A stretch of DNA of 64,000 nucleotides, taken from positions 108,060,181 through 108,124,180 of the forward strand of contig NC_085047.1 of NCBI RefSeq assembly GCF_963662255.1, read 5' to 3'. The position numbers and the translations under genes were made by a program. The stretch is from Cinclus cinclus. Lineage: Eukaryota; Chordata; Aves; Passeriformes; Cinclidae. Position 1 is the first letter of the stretch. Each line of letters begins with the position of its first letter. Under the pieces are notes generated by a model. The model searched no databases. It had not been told where the DNA came from and saw only the letters and a list, made by a program, of their open reading frames with translations. Below, one piece after another: positions 1-10,972 of this stretch.

Positions 1-410
1 GCCACAGGTACATACTTGCTCCACCATGGACCTCCACACCTGCCTCACCATGGTCTCCAACACGGACAGCTCTGGCGCCTGGAGCACCTTCTCCCTCTCC
101 TTTTGCACTGACCTTGGTGTCTGCAGGGTGCTGCTCTCACGTATTCTCCCTCCTCTCCCCTCTGGTTGCAATTGCTTCAGCACAGTAACTTTTCTTTCCC
201 TTTTAACTACATTATCCCCAAGGCACTCCTGCTGTGCCTGATGTTCTCAGCCTTGATCAGAGGCAGGCCCACCCTGGAGCCAGCTGGCATGGGCTCTGTC
301 AGACACCATGGAAGCTTCTGGCAGCTTCTCACAGAAGCCAGCAACTCTTCAGCTTCCCTGCTGCCACAGCTTTGCCACACAAACCAATACAAGAGACAAG
401 GAGAAACAGG
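1..410 (-). mobile_element. Partial ERV long terminal repeat (avian ERV-type solo LTR remnant), cut by window edge
   Basis: Read on the minus strand, this block has the landmarks of a common bird endogenous-retrovirus LTR: the GGCGCCTGGAGCACC region (74-88), the cagacaccaaggtcagtgca segment (complement of 104-123), a TGCAATTGC core (about 167-175) and the gaagcttctggcagcttctc segment (about 310-329). The repeated 'ccatggacctcc/caccatggtc' wording near 25-55 is also typical. Only an internal part of the LTR is visible; the 3' part would lie beyond the left edge. The right boundary is uncertain: recognisable LTR text fades near 400-410, and 411-545 may or may not belong. No gag, pol or env sequence is adjacent, so this is most likely a degraded solo LTR. 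The GC-rich composition explains the long overlapping open frames on both strands here. The family assignment is from memory. Confidence 0.75.
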
Positions 411-1036
411 AGTGGGTCCAGGTGCAGCTCCAGGATGGTCAGGGCAGGAGCAGAAGTCCTGTGAGGAACAGCTGGGGGAGTCAGACTTGCTTAGCCCAGG
501 GAAGGCTCCAAAACCAGCAAGAGACTCATTCAAAATGGCAAAATAAACAGAACCATGTCCATCATGTGATGAATTCACATTGCTATGCTCGAACACGTGT
601 GGCAGGCACACTATTGCATAACTATCACTTACAAATACTAAGGTCTCAAATCCTATTTCAGTTTGAAACATATGGGAATTATCTGTCATTTTTTTGCATG
701 TTTGTCATAGGCAATTATAACAGTCTCTCAAGGCCAATGTGTTCAGAGTTTATGAGGGGTTCTCAGCTACAACATGTAGGGGAAAAATATGCTAAAATTA
801 TTTCTCTGGATGATTTATAATTGGTTTGTAGAATCTATTCTGCACAGAAGTAGTTTTAAACAACTCATTTGTGTACTACAAATAGAAAAGATAAACACTT
901 CTTGCATCTATACAAGATAATCTTTCAGGTACAAAACAATCTGATCTCAGATAAACTGCAGGAGCAGTGCCATATGTTTGCAGTTAACCAGAATGCTGGC
1001 TAAGCTCTACCTGAATTATTAGCTTTAACTACCAAG
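411..1036. other. Unassigned sequence, no gene seen
   Basis: The first 135 bases are GC-richer and may be the upstream edge of the LTR remnant. The rest is AT-rich unique-looking DNA. Two opposing open frames (308-820 plus, 207-689 minus) cross it, but they begin inside the LTR and show no recognisable domain or codon pattern, so I do not call them genes. Confidence 0.5.
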
Positions 1037-1210
1037 ATAAAAAAACAACTAAACAAACAAACAAACAAACAAACAAAAACAACAAAAACCAAAACCAACC
1101 AAAACAAAAAAACCAAACAAAAAAACAAATAAAAACAAACACACAAACAAACAAAACCAAACCCCCAAAAAACAAATTTAAAAAACACATCAAAAAAAAA
1201 AACAAACCAA
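1037..1210. repeat. G-free (CAAA)n-like low-complexity tract
   Basis: 174 consecutive plus-strand bases contain no G and only about seven T. The core at 1051-1077 is nearly pure (CAAA)n. The rest is a degenerate mix of A-runs and C or CC. G stays rare until roughly 1345. The minus-strand reading frames here (poly F/V/C/L) are translations of this simple sequence, not proteins. Confidence 0.9.
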
Positions 1211-3804
1211 GAAAATCAAAATGCAACACTATTTAAAAACCCAAATGAAACCTCAAAGCAAATCAAAGGCACCCAATCCCTCCCCTCCATTCAAAAACCT
1301 CAAACAAACCAACCAAACAAGAAAAAACTCAACATACAACACTCCTACCCCTCAAGAACCAACAAAAAAGCCCACATCAACAAAACCTTTCCTTTAAAAA
1401 TCCTTACTACTTTCAAGGGTAAAAATCCTACAAGCCTAGTCTTATGTGGCACTTGGCCACCTGGAATTTCAGGTCTACCAGAAGTGAAAATTATTTCAAG
1501 ACCTCAAGATCTGAACTCAATTTCAGTTCTAAAAATAAGGAATTGGTCCAGATTCAGAATAGATCTAACATAGACCCTTATTGAGCCTGAACTAGTTTGC
1601 TCAGAACTAAAATGAATTAATATGACAGCTTTAGTTTGCTATCATATTTGTCTGAAAAGCACTTTGCAAGTTTGCCTGGAATCCTGTCAGAGATGGTACA
1701 GAATTCCTGAATGGCAGAGGGTATTTCTTCATAATAAGAGCTTTTTCAGAGCATAAATACAAATAGATACCTATGTCTTCAACCTAATAAACTCGCTAAG
1801 TTAGTGCTTAGTAGAGCAGCCAAATTTCATGATTGAAAGCAAATTATTTTCTTTCACTCAGTTTATCACAGAATGATTAAAAACCTTAAACAGCTTCAAG
1901 GTATGACACAATTATTTCCCTGGAAAATACTTGGGCTTCAAGTTTGAACACTTCTCCACATAAATAGCTATGTATATGAAAAATTCCACTCAACCTTGAA
2001 GGGGTATTTCTGAGACCTGTTCTCAGGATGTGGGACACCAGCACTGCAGCAATTACTAATAGGAAAAGGCAATATACTATTCAGCCCTAATGGAACTAAC
2101 TGAAATGATAAATAAGGCAGGAGCAGCACCTTAGGAACATAAGCCAAATTAAGTCTCTCCATGAGACTCTTCATTCCTACTGTTCCACTGAAACTCATTC
2201 TCTTGTGCTTAGGAATTAGCCAGAAATTACAGTGAAACAAATAGAAATTCAATTTCCTCTTAGAGAGCTCAGTGTGGGTACTGCTGTAATATTGTTGCAA
2301 ACTTTATTTTTCAAATGTTTATTGTTAGCCCATTCATTTTAAATATCACATTTAAATCATCTTCCCTAAACTGACATTTATTTAAAATTTATTTTAAATG
2401 TTTTGCTCTAAGTTAGCCTTTTCTATTGTTTGCTCCCTTCACACTATAACATCGTCCTCAGATAATTTATAAAGCACTCAGTTGAAGGCTGGGAGAAAAA
2501 CTAACAGAGCAAAAGTGTCAAAAGGTTTTACTTTTTTGAGTTCACTTCTAAGGACTGTGAAGTTTTGGAAATGTTTACTCACAGAAGGCAGCAAAACTGG
2601 GTTGCAAGGCCTTTATCACTGAGTGAATGTTTCCCATTTATGCAAAAGAAAATAGCCCTCCATTCCTGTTTGAGATACATTAATTGTTTCAGACATACAA
2701 ATTTCTTGTTAGGCCCTAGACACATATCTGAAAATCAATTTTAGATACTTCACAAAACCTGCTATTTAGTTATTAGGTTTTGGGTTGTTTGGGTTTTTTT
2801 CATTTAAATGAACTGAATTCTCAAAATAGTTACTTGGCAAAATATTCTTTCATTTTAGGTACAGCTTCATAAATAATGGTTGTTTTATTCTAGGAAGGCT
2901 TAAGTGAGCATTCCAGGAATAAGAAAATTAGGTGCACATATTGGAAGCTTGCTCTTTTTTACTGCATTTACAAGTATTTTCCTCTTTCTTTGCAATTATG
3001 ATAATCTGGTGCAACAGTCTCATCAGATATTCATTCAAAGCATACTAAATTAGGTCAGTTTTCACAGAAGTCTTCTGTTTCAATCTCACTTTCTAAAAAT
3101 TTATAAGAAGACTCAATAAACTGCCTTTGTTCTGAATTTCAGTACCTCTGCTGTGAATGCCACTGGGAGGAAAGGTGGTGGCATCACTGCTGCAGCCCTC
3201 AGTTTTCATCATCCCCTTCTCAGTTTTTCCTTCACCTTAACAAACCCAACCCTAATTACCTAGAGAGAAACTGCATGTGTTTGCACAGAGGGAATGATGC
3301 TGTTGTCTCAGGCAGATTTATATGCAGGTCAAGTAATACCTACTCACATGGACTCGAGGCTGGTCTGCTGCCTCACAGCACAGACAGCATCTTTGCCCGT
3401 TCCATAAAAATAATTCTTAAAATGATATTGCACTCTTTTGTGTTCCTTTACACCACTGTAAATTTGCAGGGAAGTAAAGGGGCAATACTCCTTGGAATGG
3501 ATGAGGACAGTGACTCAGGCTGGAAGGCACCTCTTCAAAGCAGCATCAGCTACAGTAAACTGCACAGGAGCAGGGGATGGGATCCCACAGGGGCCTCTGC
3601 CCCTCTGTTTGGGTACCTTCAGAGCCAAAAGCATTTTCCTTACTACAGATCTGGATCTCCTGCACTGTAGCTCATCTCTGGTGCCTCTCCTCCTTTTGCC
3701 ATATAACTCTTGACACGAGCTTGGCTCAGCCTGTTCTACACCTCCCCATCGGGCACAGCAGCAAATGTCCCTGATCTCTCTCAGCAATTTATCACCCATC
3801 TTTT
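1211..3804. other. AT-rich unique-looking DNA, no gene
   Basis: It starts with about 135 bases that are still C/A-rich, then becomes ordinary AT-rich sequence with scattered stops in all frames. A slightly GC-richer part near 3160-3800 carries an open frame of 131 codons (3275-3670) with no recognisable motif. It borders the antisense CR1 piece and may contain more decayed CR1, but I could not align it by eye. Confidence 0.5.
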
Positions 3805-4740
3805 AATCCAGCTCATATTTCACCAGTCTCTCTGGTTGGAAACTATGGAAGACAAGGTCAGAGGCCTTGTTAAAGTCACAGGTAGGCAACGTCACCTGCT
3901 CTCCCCTTTCCCACACAGCCAGCTAACCCATGAGAGAAGGCAACCCAGGTCAGGATCCTCTTGTCCATGGTAACTCCACGCTGTCTGTTATAAATCACCT
4001 ACTTGAACTTTGTGTTTGGAAATGGCATCCAGAAGGATCTGCTGCATAACTTTGCCTAGATCCTCTTCCTTGTCCTACTTGAGGCTGAGTCCAGTGTTTG
4101 CCTCTTTCCTGTTGTTGTGAGCCTCCTTGAAGTTGTCAGTGAGCAGCCTCACAGTGACCCTGTCAGCCTCTCTGGTGCAGCCTGCCTGGTCCATCAGACC
4201 TGGGGATGTCCAGCTGGCCTAAAAGCCATCAGTCTTGATCCTTCTCCACTTAAAGTAACTCTTTACTCCCTCAAGCTCTGCCACTTGGCTCAGAGGCTGA
4301 GCTAAGGGCAGAACGTAACAGGAAAAAACAGGAAGGCACAGAAAAAGCCGAGATAACTAATCCATCAGTACATCCCCTGCTCCTCTGTGGGGTGGGCTCA
4401 CATTTCCCTTTTGCTGAAGACCATGCACAGAAACTTGTACTGTGGTCCCCATATCCTTCCCAGTTTCAGCTTCAGCTAAATTGTGGCTTTCCTACACACC
4501 TTCTCCATCCATGGAATCTTGGACAATCAGTCTGGGTTCCTCCAGGGTAGCCCACAGCTTGTACCCCCTTTGGTACACTTGTTCTTACATGTGAGCTCTG
4601 GTTGTGCTCACCTCCTGCCACAACTGCTGGATTTCCTACATGTTGGGAAGGGCTGTCCTTGTGCTCTGAGCCCCTCTGTCTTACAGATCCCATGGGATCC
4701 TGCCAAGCTCAGATCTGTTTTCCTAGATCTTCCAACTATT
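3805..4740 (-). mobile_element. CR1 LINE fragment, internal (ORF2 region), degraded
   Basis: The plus strand reads as the antisense of CR1 ORF2. Phrases typical of antisense CR1 appear in the expected order: 'gtcagaggccttgttaaagtc' (3860s), 'cctgctctcccc' (3890s), 'ccatggtaactccacgctgtctgttataaatcacc' in part (3965-4000), 'tggcatccagaaggatctgctgcataa' in part (4022-4050) and 'cccatgggatcctgccaag' (4689-4707). In the sense direction these encode parts of the reverse transcriptase and the region upstream of it. The element is broken by stops and indels. The spacing between about 4080 and 4370 suggests an internal deletion or strong divergence. The usual 3' tail is absent, so this is an internal piece rather than a standard 5'-truncated copy. 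Confidence 0.75.
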
Positions 4741-6073
4741 TATTGGATTTTACAAAATTCTTTACATTAATCCAGTGAAGTACTAATTTTAAGAAATGTT
4801 GTTTATCATAAAAAACCTCAAACCTTTACAAATAGATTAACCACACCAGTTTTTCTGTTGCCTATATTAAACTGCTTTGACTTTCTCAGAGCCTCAAATA
4901 AACCAGGAATCTGTATTTGTTAGTGACTCAGTAAACTGTGCAATCTCAAGCAAAGACTGAAAAACAAGAGATCTGTAAAAAAAGAAAAAAAAGAGAGAAA
5001 ACAATATTATGCTAAGGCTGCTATTTTTGTACCAACTATGTGGACATGTGGGTTCATTCTGAACCTTTTACCATTTGATTTCAAATAAAATTAATTATAT
5101 GAGACTGTGCCAAAGTCATTAGTGAAGCTAGGTCCTAAAGTCAAGATGAAATACAAGTTTGTCTGGGAAAAAAAGGCAAATCTTTAAGTCACTCTAACTC
5201 TTACAAACTAGTCAATATTTGTATTGTTTTTTCTTTGACCAATCTTCAGTGTCTGGTATCCAATTACAAACTTTTGTCCCTGCAAACATTCAATTATGCT
5301 GCATAAATATTTCCTAAAACTTGACTGGAAGTACAGAAGGAAAATAAGTCAATTTGTATACTGGTGGTGTCTCTTACAGTGTAATTTTTACATGTCACAC
5401 AAGCAGATAGAGTTTATATTAAATATAGTCAATGAAAATAGTATTTTATAAAGAGTATAAAAAAGACCAGAAGATTTGTCACCACTTTCTTATAACCATC
5501 TGGCTTTTTTTAAAGATAAACTTGTGTTTGTGATTACTTCTGGACAGAGGCTGCAGGTGGCAAACAAAGGAGAGTCGAGTAAGATGGGAACACTGTGGTA
5601 CTTCATGCTTCCTTGGGCAATTTTTTTGTTATCAATATCACCTGTTGTCACTATTATTAAGGAAAATAACTTGTGCATCTCTAAACAAAGTGGGAAAGTT
5701 TTTCTGGGTAATTGAATTCATTATTTTTGTCTCAAAGATTTGTACCTACAGATAGAATCACAGTATATAAGCTGATGATGTGCTGAACCTTAGTGTCTTC
5801 GAAAATTAAGGTTCCTGTTCAGTACTTCCTGCATCTGCTGCACCAGGAAGTTCTGGAGGATTCAATGCTGAATCTTTCAGATAGATTTTACATGGTTTAC
5901 TTCGAGTTGTACAGAGATACAGTTGGAGCCCTGTAATCTTCCTATCACACCCAGCTGGAAGCTGCCTGGTACATCAATCTAATGCAGTTGGAGCCTGCTG
6001 CTTGCAGCCCATCCCTATATCCATCTATCAGCTGCGTGTCCAGATCAATGAGAAAGCGATTACTCTGCTGGGG
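4741..6073. other. AT-rich unique-looking DNA, no gene
   Basis: It contains a purine/A-rich patch (4976-5001) and, at 5786-5851, two successive short inverted repeats: AACCTTA/TAAGGTT, and ACTTCCTG/CAGGAAGT (which is also a pair of ETS-like sites). The motif CAGTTGGAGCC occurs twice, near 5921 and 5987. The stretch ends at an A15 run. No coding potential is seen. Confidence 0.5.
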
Positions 6074-6088
6074 AAAAAAAAAAAAAAA
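6074..6088. repeat. A15 homopolymer
   Basis: Fifteen uninterrupted A on the plus strand follow a GC-richer segment. This could be the tail of an old retroposed sequence, but I recognise no source element upstream. Confidence 0.9.
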
Positions 6089-9000
6089 GTTATAAAATAA
6101 TTGTAATAGGCATCTGATGACTCAAACACGCTGGTCTACTCTAATGGAAATGCCAGCTTTACAGCAGAACTTCAGCACATAACAAAAAGCTGTGGATGAT
6201 ATATAATATCTTGCTAAGTATCCTGGACACAGCTGTTACACGAAAAGAGAAACCATACAACACTGCCTCTCTCTAAAGAACTATCCAGAGGAAAGGACAC
6301 ATAAAAATCATGAAACACTTTTTCAATAAAAAGGTCAAGTCTCATTGAAAGAGTCTACCTTTAGCTAATTTGTAAATTAGTGTCTTTAATACCCATAATA
6401 TTATTAAAATTGTTTAATAGTAGATTGAAACTTAATATCTAATTTCACTCAATGCAACCTGAAAGCACTATTAAAAATAATTAAGCTGAGGAAGAAGAAA
6501 ATATCTCAGATAATCTGCACATGTGAACAAAGAGCTGCATGAGTCATACGAGAGAATGACAAAAGCACAAAAGATTGGGATGGAAATTGAGCCAAAATTG
6601 AGAGTAGCTTCAGAACCAGAGGACAGAGAAAGAATTACAAGGAGAGCCAAGTTGGGGGATAGGCATGAAGGACCAGTTTGCTTTTCTTTCCACAAGCCTA
6701 GAGGCGGGCATGTAGTAAAAAATGATTTACAGACATGATAAATAAAAGGCTAATTACTATGGGTAACAGGTTAATCACCCAAACACACAGTAACAGGTTA
6801 ATCTCATAAAGCATTGTAGAATTAGCCAAATGAGGAATTAAAGTTATATTTACCCCTGCTCATCCTCGGGTTTCTATGGAGTCAGTTTATTTTGCACTTC
6901 CTGGGTATTAAACTGTTTGTTAATGTGCATGTTTTCTTCTTTTTGCCCTGCAGGGCTGGTATAAATACTGCATTCATTAACTCACATGTACTCCTTCGCT
7001 GTCATGATTTATCCATTACAGAACTAAACAGTATCATTTGATTTATTAACTACTTCAGTTCCTTCTGTAATGTCAAACTCAAAACACAGACCTATCTGAT
7101 GCTAGCATTGGCAGGTATTTTGGATAGAGACAGAGAAAAAGGAGCAGCTTTTCTGATTAACTTCTGTAAATTTGTATTAGCTGTGTGTTAGTTGTATATG
7201 TTCTACTGAGTACTCATGAATTAACTGTTTTAAATATTGTTGCCTCTTTAAGTCACTCTCTGGATCCTCTGTTGATGTCATTTTCTCAAAATAGGCAGAG
7301 TGTTTGAGTGGCAAAATTTTTTTTCCCTCTCCTTACAAATCAACTTTTGTGTATACCAGACCAATTTCTATTCTGCTTTCTGATGCAACCTTTTTTCTTC
7401 ATGCTGTTTAAAAGGTTAGCAAGGTTACCAAATTACTTGATCATCACACCTAATTGCCCATCCATGCCTTGCGTTTATGCAGGAAAATTCATTAACTGTT
7501 CTGCATTGAGTCAGGTGTATCAATGCAAGGCTTTGCCTTCTGTCTGCATCTGGGCTACTGGAGATAACATCTGGGTTTATTTACCTAGAAGCAAAGTCTA
7601 GACCAAGATGAAACTGAAGCCACGTGTGTAGTGTGGGTGCTCCCACTGTATGGTCACAGTCCCCTATCACTGAGCGTACCTGCCTCTGCTCTTACCAGTG
7701 TGACAGCAGAGGTGCCACTGGTGCTACAGGATTCACGTGCTGACAGTACGTTCATGACAAATGATCCCTTAAATATCCTCACATCCTTCTTTGTGATTCA
7801 AGTGAACAACTCCAAAAAGGAAATTCAGGCCAGAGCAATAAGCTTATTCTATAGCGATGGAGTCTCATGAAGACAAGGACCTGTGTCATCTGACAAATTA
7901 AAGTCAACTTGAGCACAGCAAATGAGTGCCCCTTTGACAGAGCTACCCAGCTTAGACAATAAGACTTTGATTCTGTGCTGCTGGAGGATTCAGAAGTGTT
8001 CATTAAGGAGCAGAGAGGTGTTCACAGAGCATCAGAGCCTCCAGCATCTTCTAAATAGAACTAATCAAACAGTTGGGTTTCTGATAAAAGAACATCTAAT
8101 GAAGTGGTGCCTGCATGTTTATGTTCCCAGCTACTACTGCAAAGAAGACGTTTATTTCTAAACATCTTTGACATATGGAAACAAAAAATGCATTATTTAT
8201 AATGATGCTCATGTGGCAACAAAATAGAAATTGGAATTAAAAAACCCTCTTGGTTGATATTTAAGCATCCAAAATCAGCTGGATAAAAGCGAAAAATTAT
8301 GAATAATCATATCATCACAAATTAAAGAATGTGTGCATCTGGTATGTAGAATACTTATATCTGGAAAATTTGGGCTAAAGGAGGGAGAATACCATTGGAA
8401 CACAAGTAAACAACAGTAGTTCATCACAAAAGGCCTTCTGTAATCTCATATAAAAGTAAAGTGAGACTTCTCAATATTTATTCATTCTTTTATAAAAAGT
8501 ATTCTTCTGCCTGTAAATTAGTAATATCTGTGGGATCTACATAATTCATGATTTGATAAATATTTTACTTTTTTTCTGCTTATATTAACAGTTCTTACAC
8601 AAATAAATTGACACTGTATAGCTTCATTTGCTATGTATTTTGGTCCTATCATAACTGTAACTTAGAAAAAACAAGTCCTTCTGGGCAGGCTCTCTGCTCT
8701 GCAGGTCCTCCAAAGGCAAACTTCCAATGAGTGGCAGTGACAAGGTCTCAGATGCAGCATCCTCAAACACATGGTGACTGACTGGTTGATTTGGGGGCTT
8801 AGGTGGTGTGGGACATGTTTTTACATAATAAACAGGACTAAGTAGTTTCATTTATCAGAGGCTAAGCCCCTAACTGCTCCCAGTGATCTTATATTCTTCA
8901 GCCACAGGCTGTCTGCTGGAGCCAAAACTGCTAAAATTCCTTAGCATCACAGGCATCTTAAATACTGACTTCACCACAGGACACTGCATCAGCCAATAAA

Positions 9001-10330
9001 ATCCTGCACAAGCCACAAATTCTCTTCTATGCAAGCAATTACAAATGTTCAGGGGAAATGGATACCCCAACCTCACTGCCAGCAGAGGACAACCTCATCT
9101 CACAAAGGCAGGACAGATAAAAAGAAAATCAAGTTTCTACAATTCCAGTTCACTTTAGTTCCTGCTCTCACTCACCAGACTACAGTTTTCCCAAATACAA
9201 ACTTCATATCTAATTATTTACAGAGAACAAGCTGCACACCATATATATGTAGTGTGACATATATATACATATAAATACACACACATGTAAAAAAAAAGCA
9301 TGACATCATGTCAACTCCTCAAATAATAACCCCTTGTTCCCCCCAAGCATAAACAGTAATTGTTCAGAATCTGTAACACATGTCAGTTTTTAGGTCACTG
9401 GACAACACCCATGCAGAGCAGAAGTGGCTGAAAATTAATGCTACTGCTGAAGAGAAAAAAAAATGCAAATAAAGCCAAGATATGAAGAAATGATAATGCT
9501 ATGAAGACACATAAAAGCTTATTAAACAGCACTTCTTCCCAGATTTTATTTATTTATTCATTTTTGACCAAACATTTCAATTTCTTCAAATATACACTAT
9601 GCAAAAAGAAAATTAAACGGTTTCGCATTTGAAAAAAAAAAAAACAAAAACACAAAAAGCAACAAAAACCTGTTTCTATGGTGGTTTTTTGAAAGCAACA
9701 TTCATTGACATGCTAAATAAAACTAATTCTAGCTTGTATTGAAATCATTACCACTTATTCCCTGTTACAGGGGAAGGGCATTTATTCTAATGAAAAGCAA
9801 AAACTACCAGCCCTAGCAGGTAGAGCGTAGATGTTACATGCAAGAGTTGCAAGTTGTTGTTTTGAGGCTGGATTTTTTTTCTTTCTTTTCTCAAGCAGCT
9901 ATTGAAAGATTGTGCTTGGGAAACAACCAGCTGGTACTAGATATAGTGTTTGGTTTTGTTCTGTGGTGGGGCTTTTGTTTGTTTGTTTTTAGGGGTACTC
10001 GTCCTGACTAGAATAACTTTCAACCTGCAGTTAAATACTCAGCTCTTCACTCATGAGCTTCAAAGCAGCTCTCTGAAAACAGGCATTAAATGGTATGCCA
10101 TTTAAGTGCTTCATCTGTGGCTACAATTTGTGTTTGTGAAATATTTTGTTTTCTCCACACAGGCAGTGTGTGTGAACACACAGAGCCATTTTTCTCCGGC
10201 TGCCATTCTCACAGCCACATCTCCTGCTCTCCCCCTCTTCGTTTCTCGTTTTTCCCTCTTTTATGCAGTTGAGATGTTTTGAGAGACACAAAATAACACA
10301 GTGGATGGTTTTAGCAGAGTTTAGAAGCTA
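6089..10330. other. AT-rich unique-looking DNA with simple-repeat patches, no gene
   Basis: Open frames are short (under 100 codons) and unremarkable. Low-complexity patches are an AT/CA-rich stretch at 9241-9298, an A-rich tract with an A13 run at 9632-9670, and a T/G-rich patch near 9950-9992. No LINE or LTR text could be recognised. Confidence 0.5.
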
Positions 10331-10972
10331 AACATAAACTTCTCTGGCACTTTGGCCATTTGGCCAAACTCACCCTGTGCCAGGCAGTTTTCTGTCAGGC
10401 CATGGCCGTGCTCCTTCTGCTGCTCCCAGAGGTGTTCCCGTGGCACCTCTTGCTCCCGAGCACCATCCTCATGGAAGTCCCTGGAGCCTGGGACTGGGAC
10501 TGGAGCCTGTCTCTCCCTCTGGTGTTAACACAACCCTGCCTTTTCTGTGCTGCTGTGGCAGCTTCCTCCAGCTGGGCAGGGATGCTCTGAGCTCCACTGA
10601 AGGAGGATGCCTCTGGAGCCCAGCACCATTTTAAAAGGTGTGATGAGCTCCTGTGAAACCAAGCCACCAGGCTGAGAGGAACTCATGACCAGAGAGAACC
10701 TCAACTGTCCCATGAGACAAAATGTTAGCACAAGCCCTCTTTCATAGTGGCAGGACAGCTCAGCCACCAAAATACCAGCCAGCTAAAAAGAGGCAGTGCA
10801 GCCCCCCACTCTCTCCCCTGGTCACGCAGCCACCACAGCAGGTGCAGTGGCCAAACACGCCAGGCAAACGTGGGGCTGCAGCTCTGCCACAGACACCTGC
10901 ACCCAGAGAGAGAAGATGGTGGGAAAGGGCAGAAATCAAGCAGCTGCTGCTTACAGGACAAGTACTAAACTA
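10331..10972. other. GC-rich block of unknown origin
   Basis: About 640 bases are clearly richer in G and C than the flanks, and several overlapping frames are open on both strands (76 to 90 codons). The plus frame 10360-10590 starts with a leucine-rich hydrophobic run that imitates a signal peptide, but no domain can be recognised and the other frames are equally open. An 8-bp inverted repeat with a 2-base loop (TTTGGCCA/TGGCCAAA) lies at 10351-10368. It could be an unrecognised repeat, a decayed retrocopy or a CpG-poor regulatory segment. Confidence 0.4.

Noticed and set aside
207..820. Two long overlapping open frames (170 codons plus, 160 codons minus) as candidate genes
   Set aside because: They start in the GC-rich LTR remnant, overlap on opposite strands, and show no domain, conserved motif or gene-like context.
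3275..3670. 131-codon plus-strand open frame
   Set aside because: No recognisable protein content. It borders a degraded CR1 and is within the range expected by chance in 64 kb.
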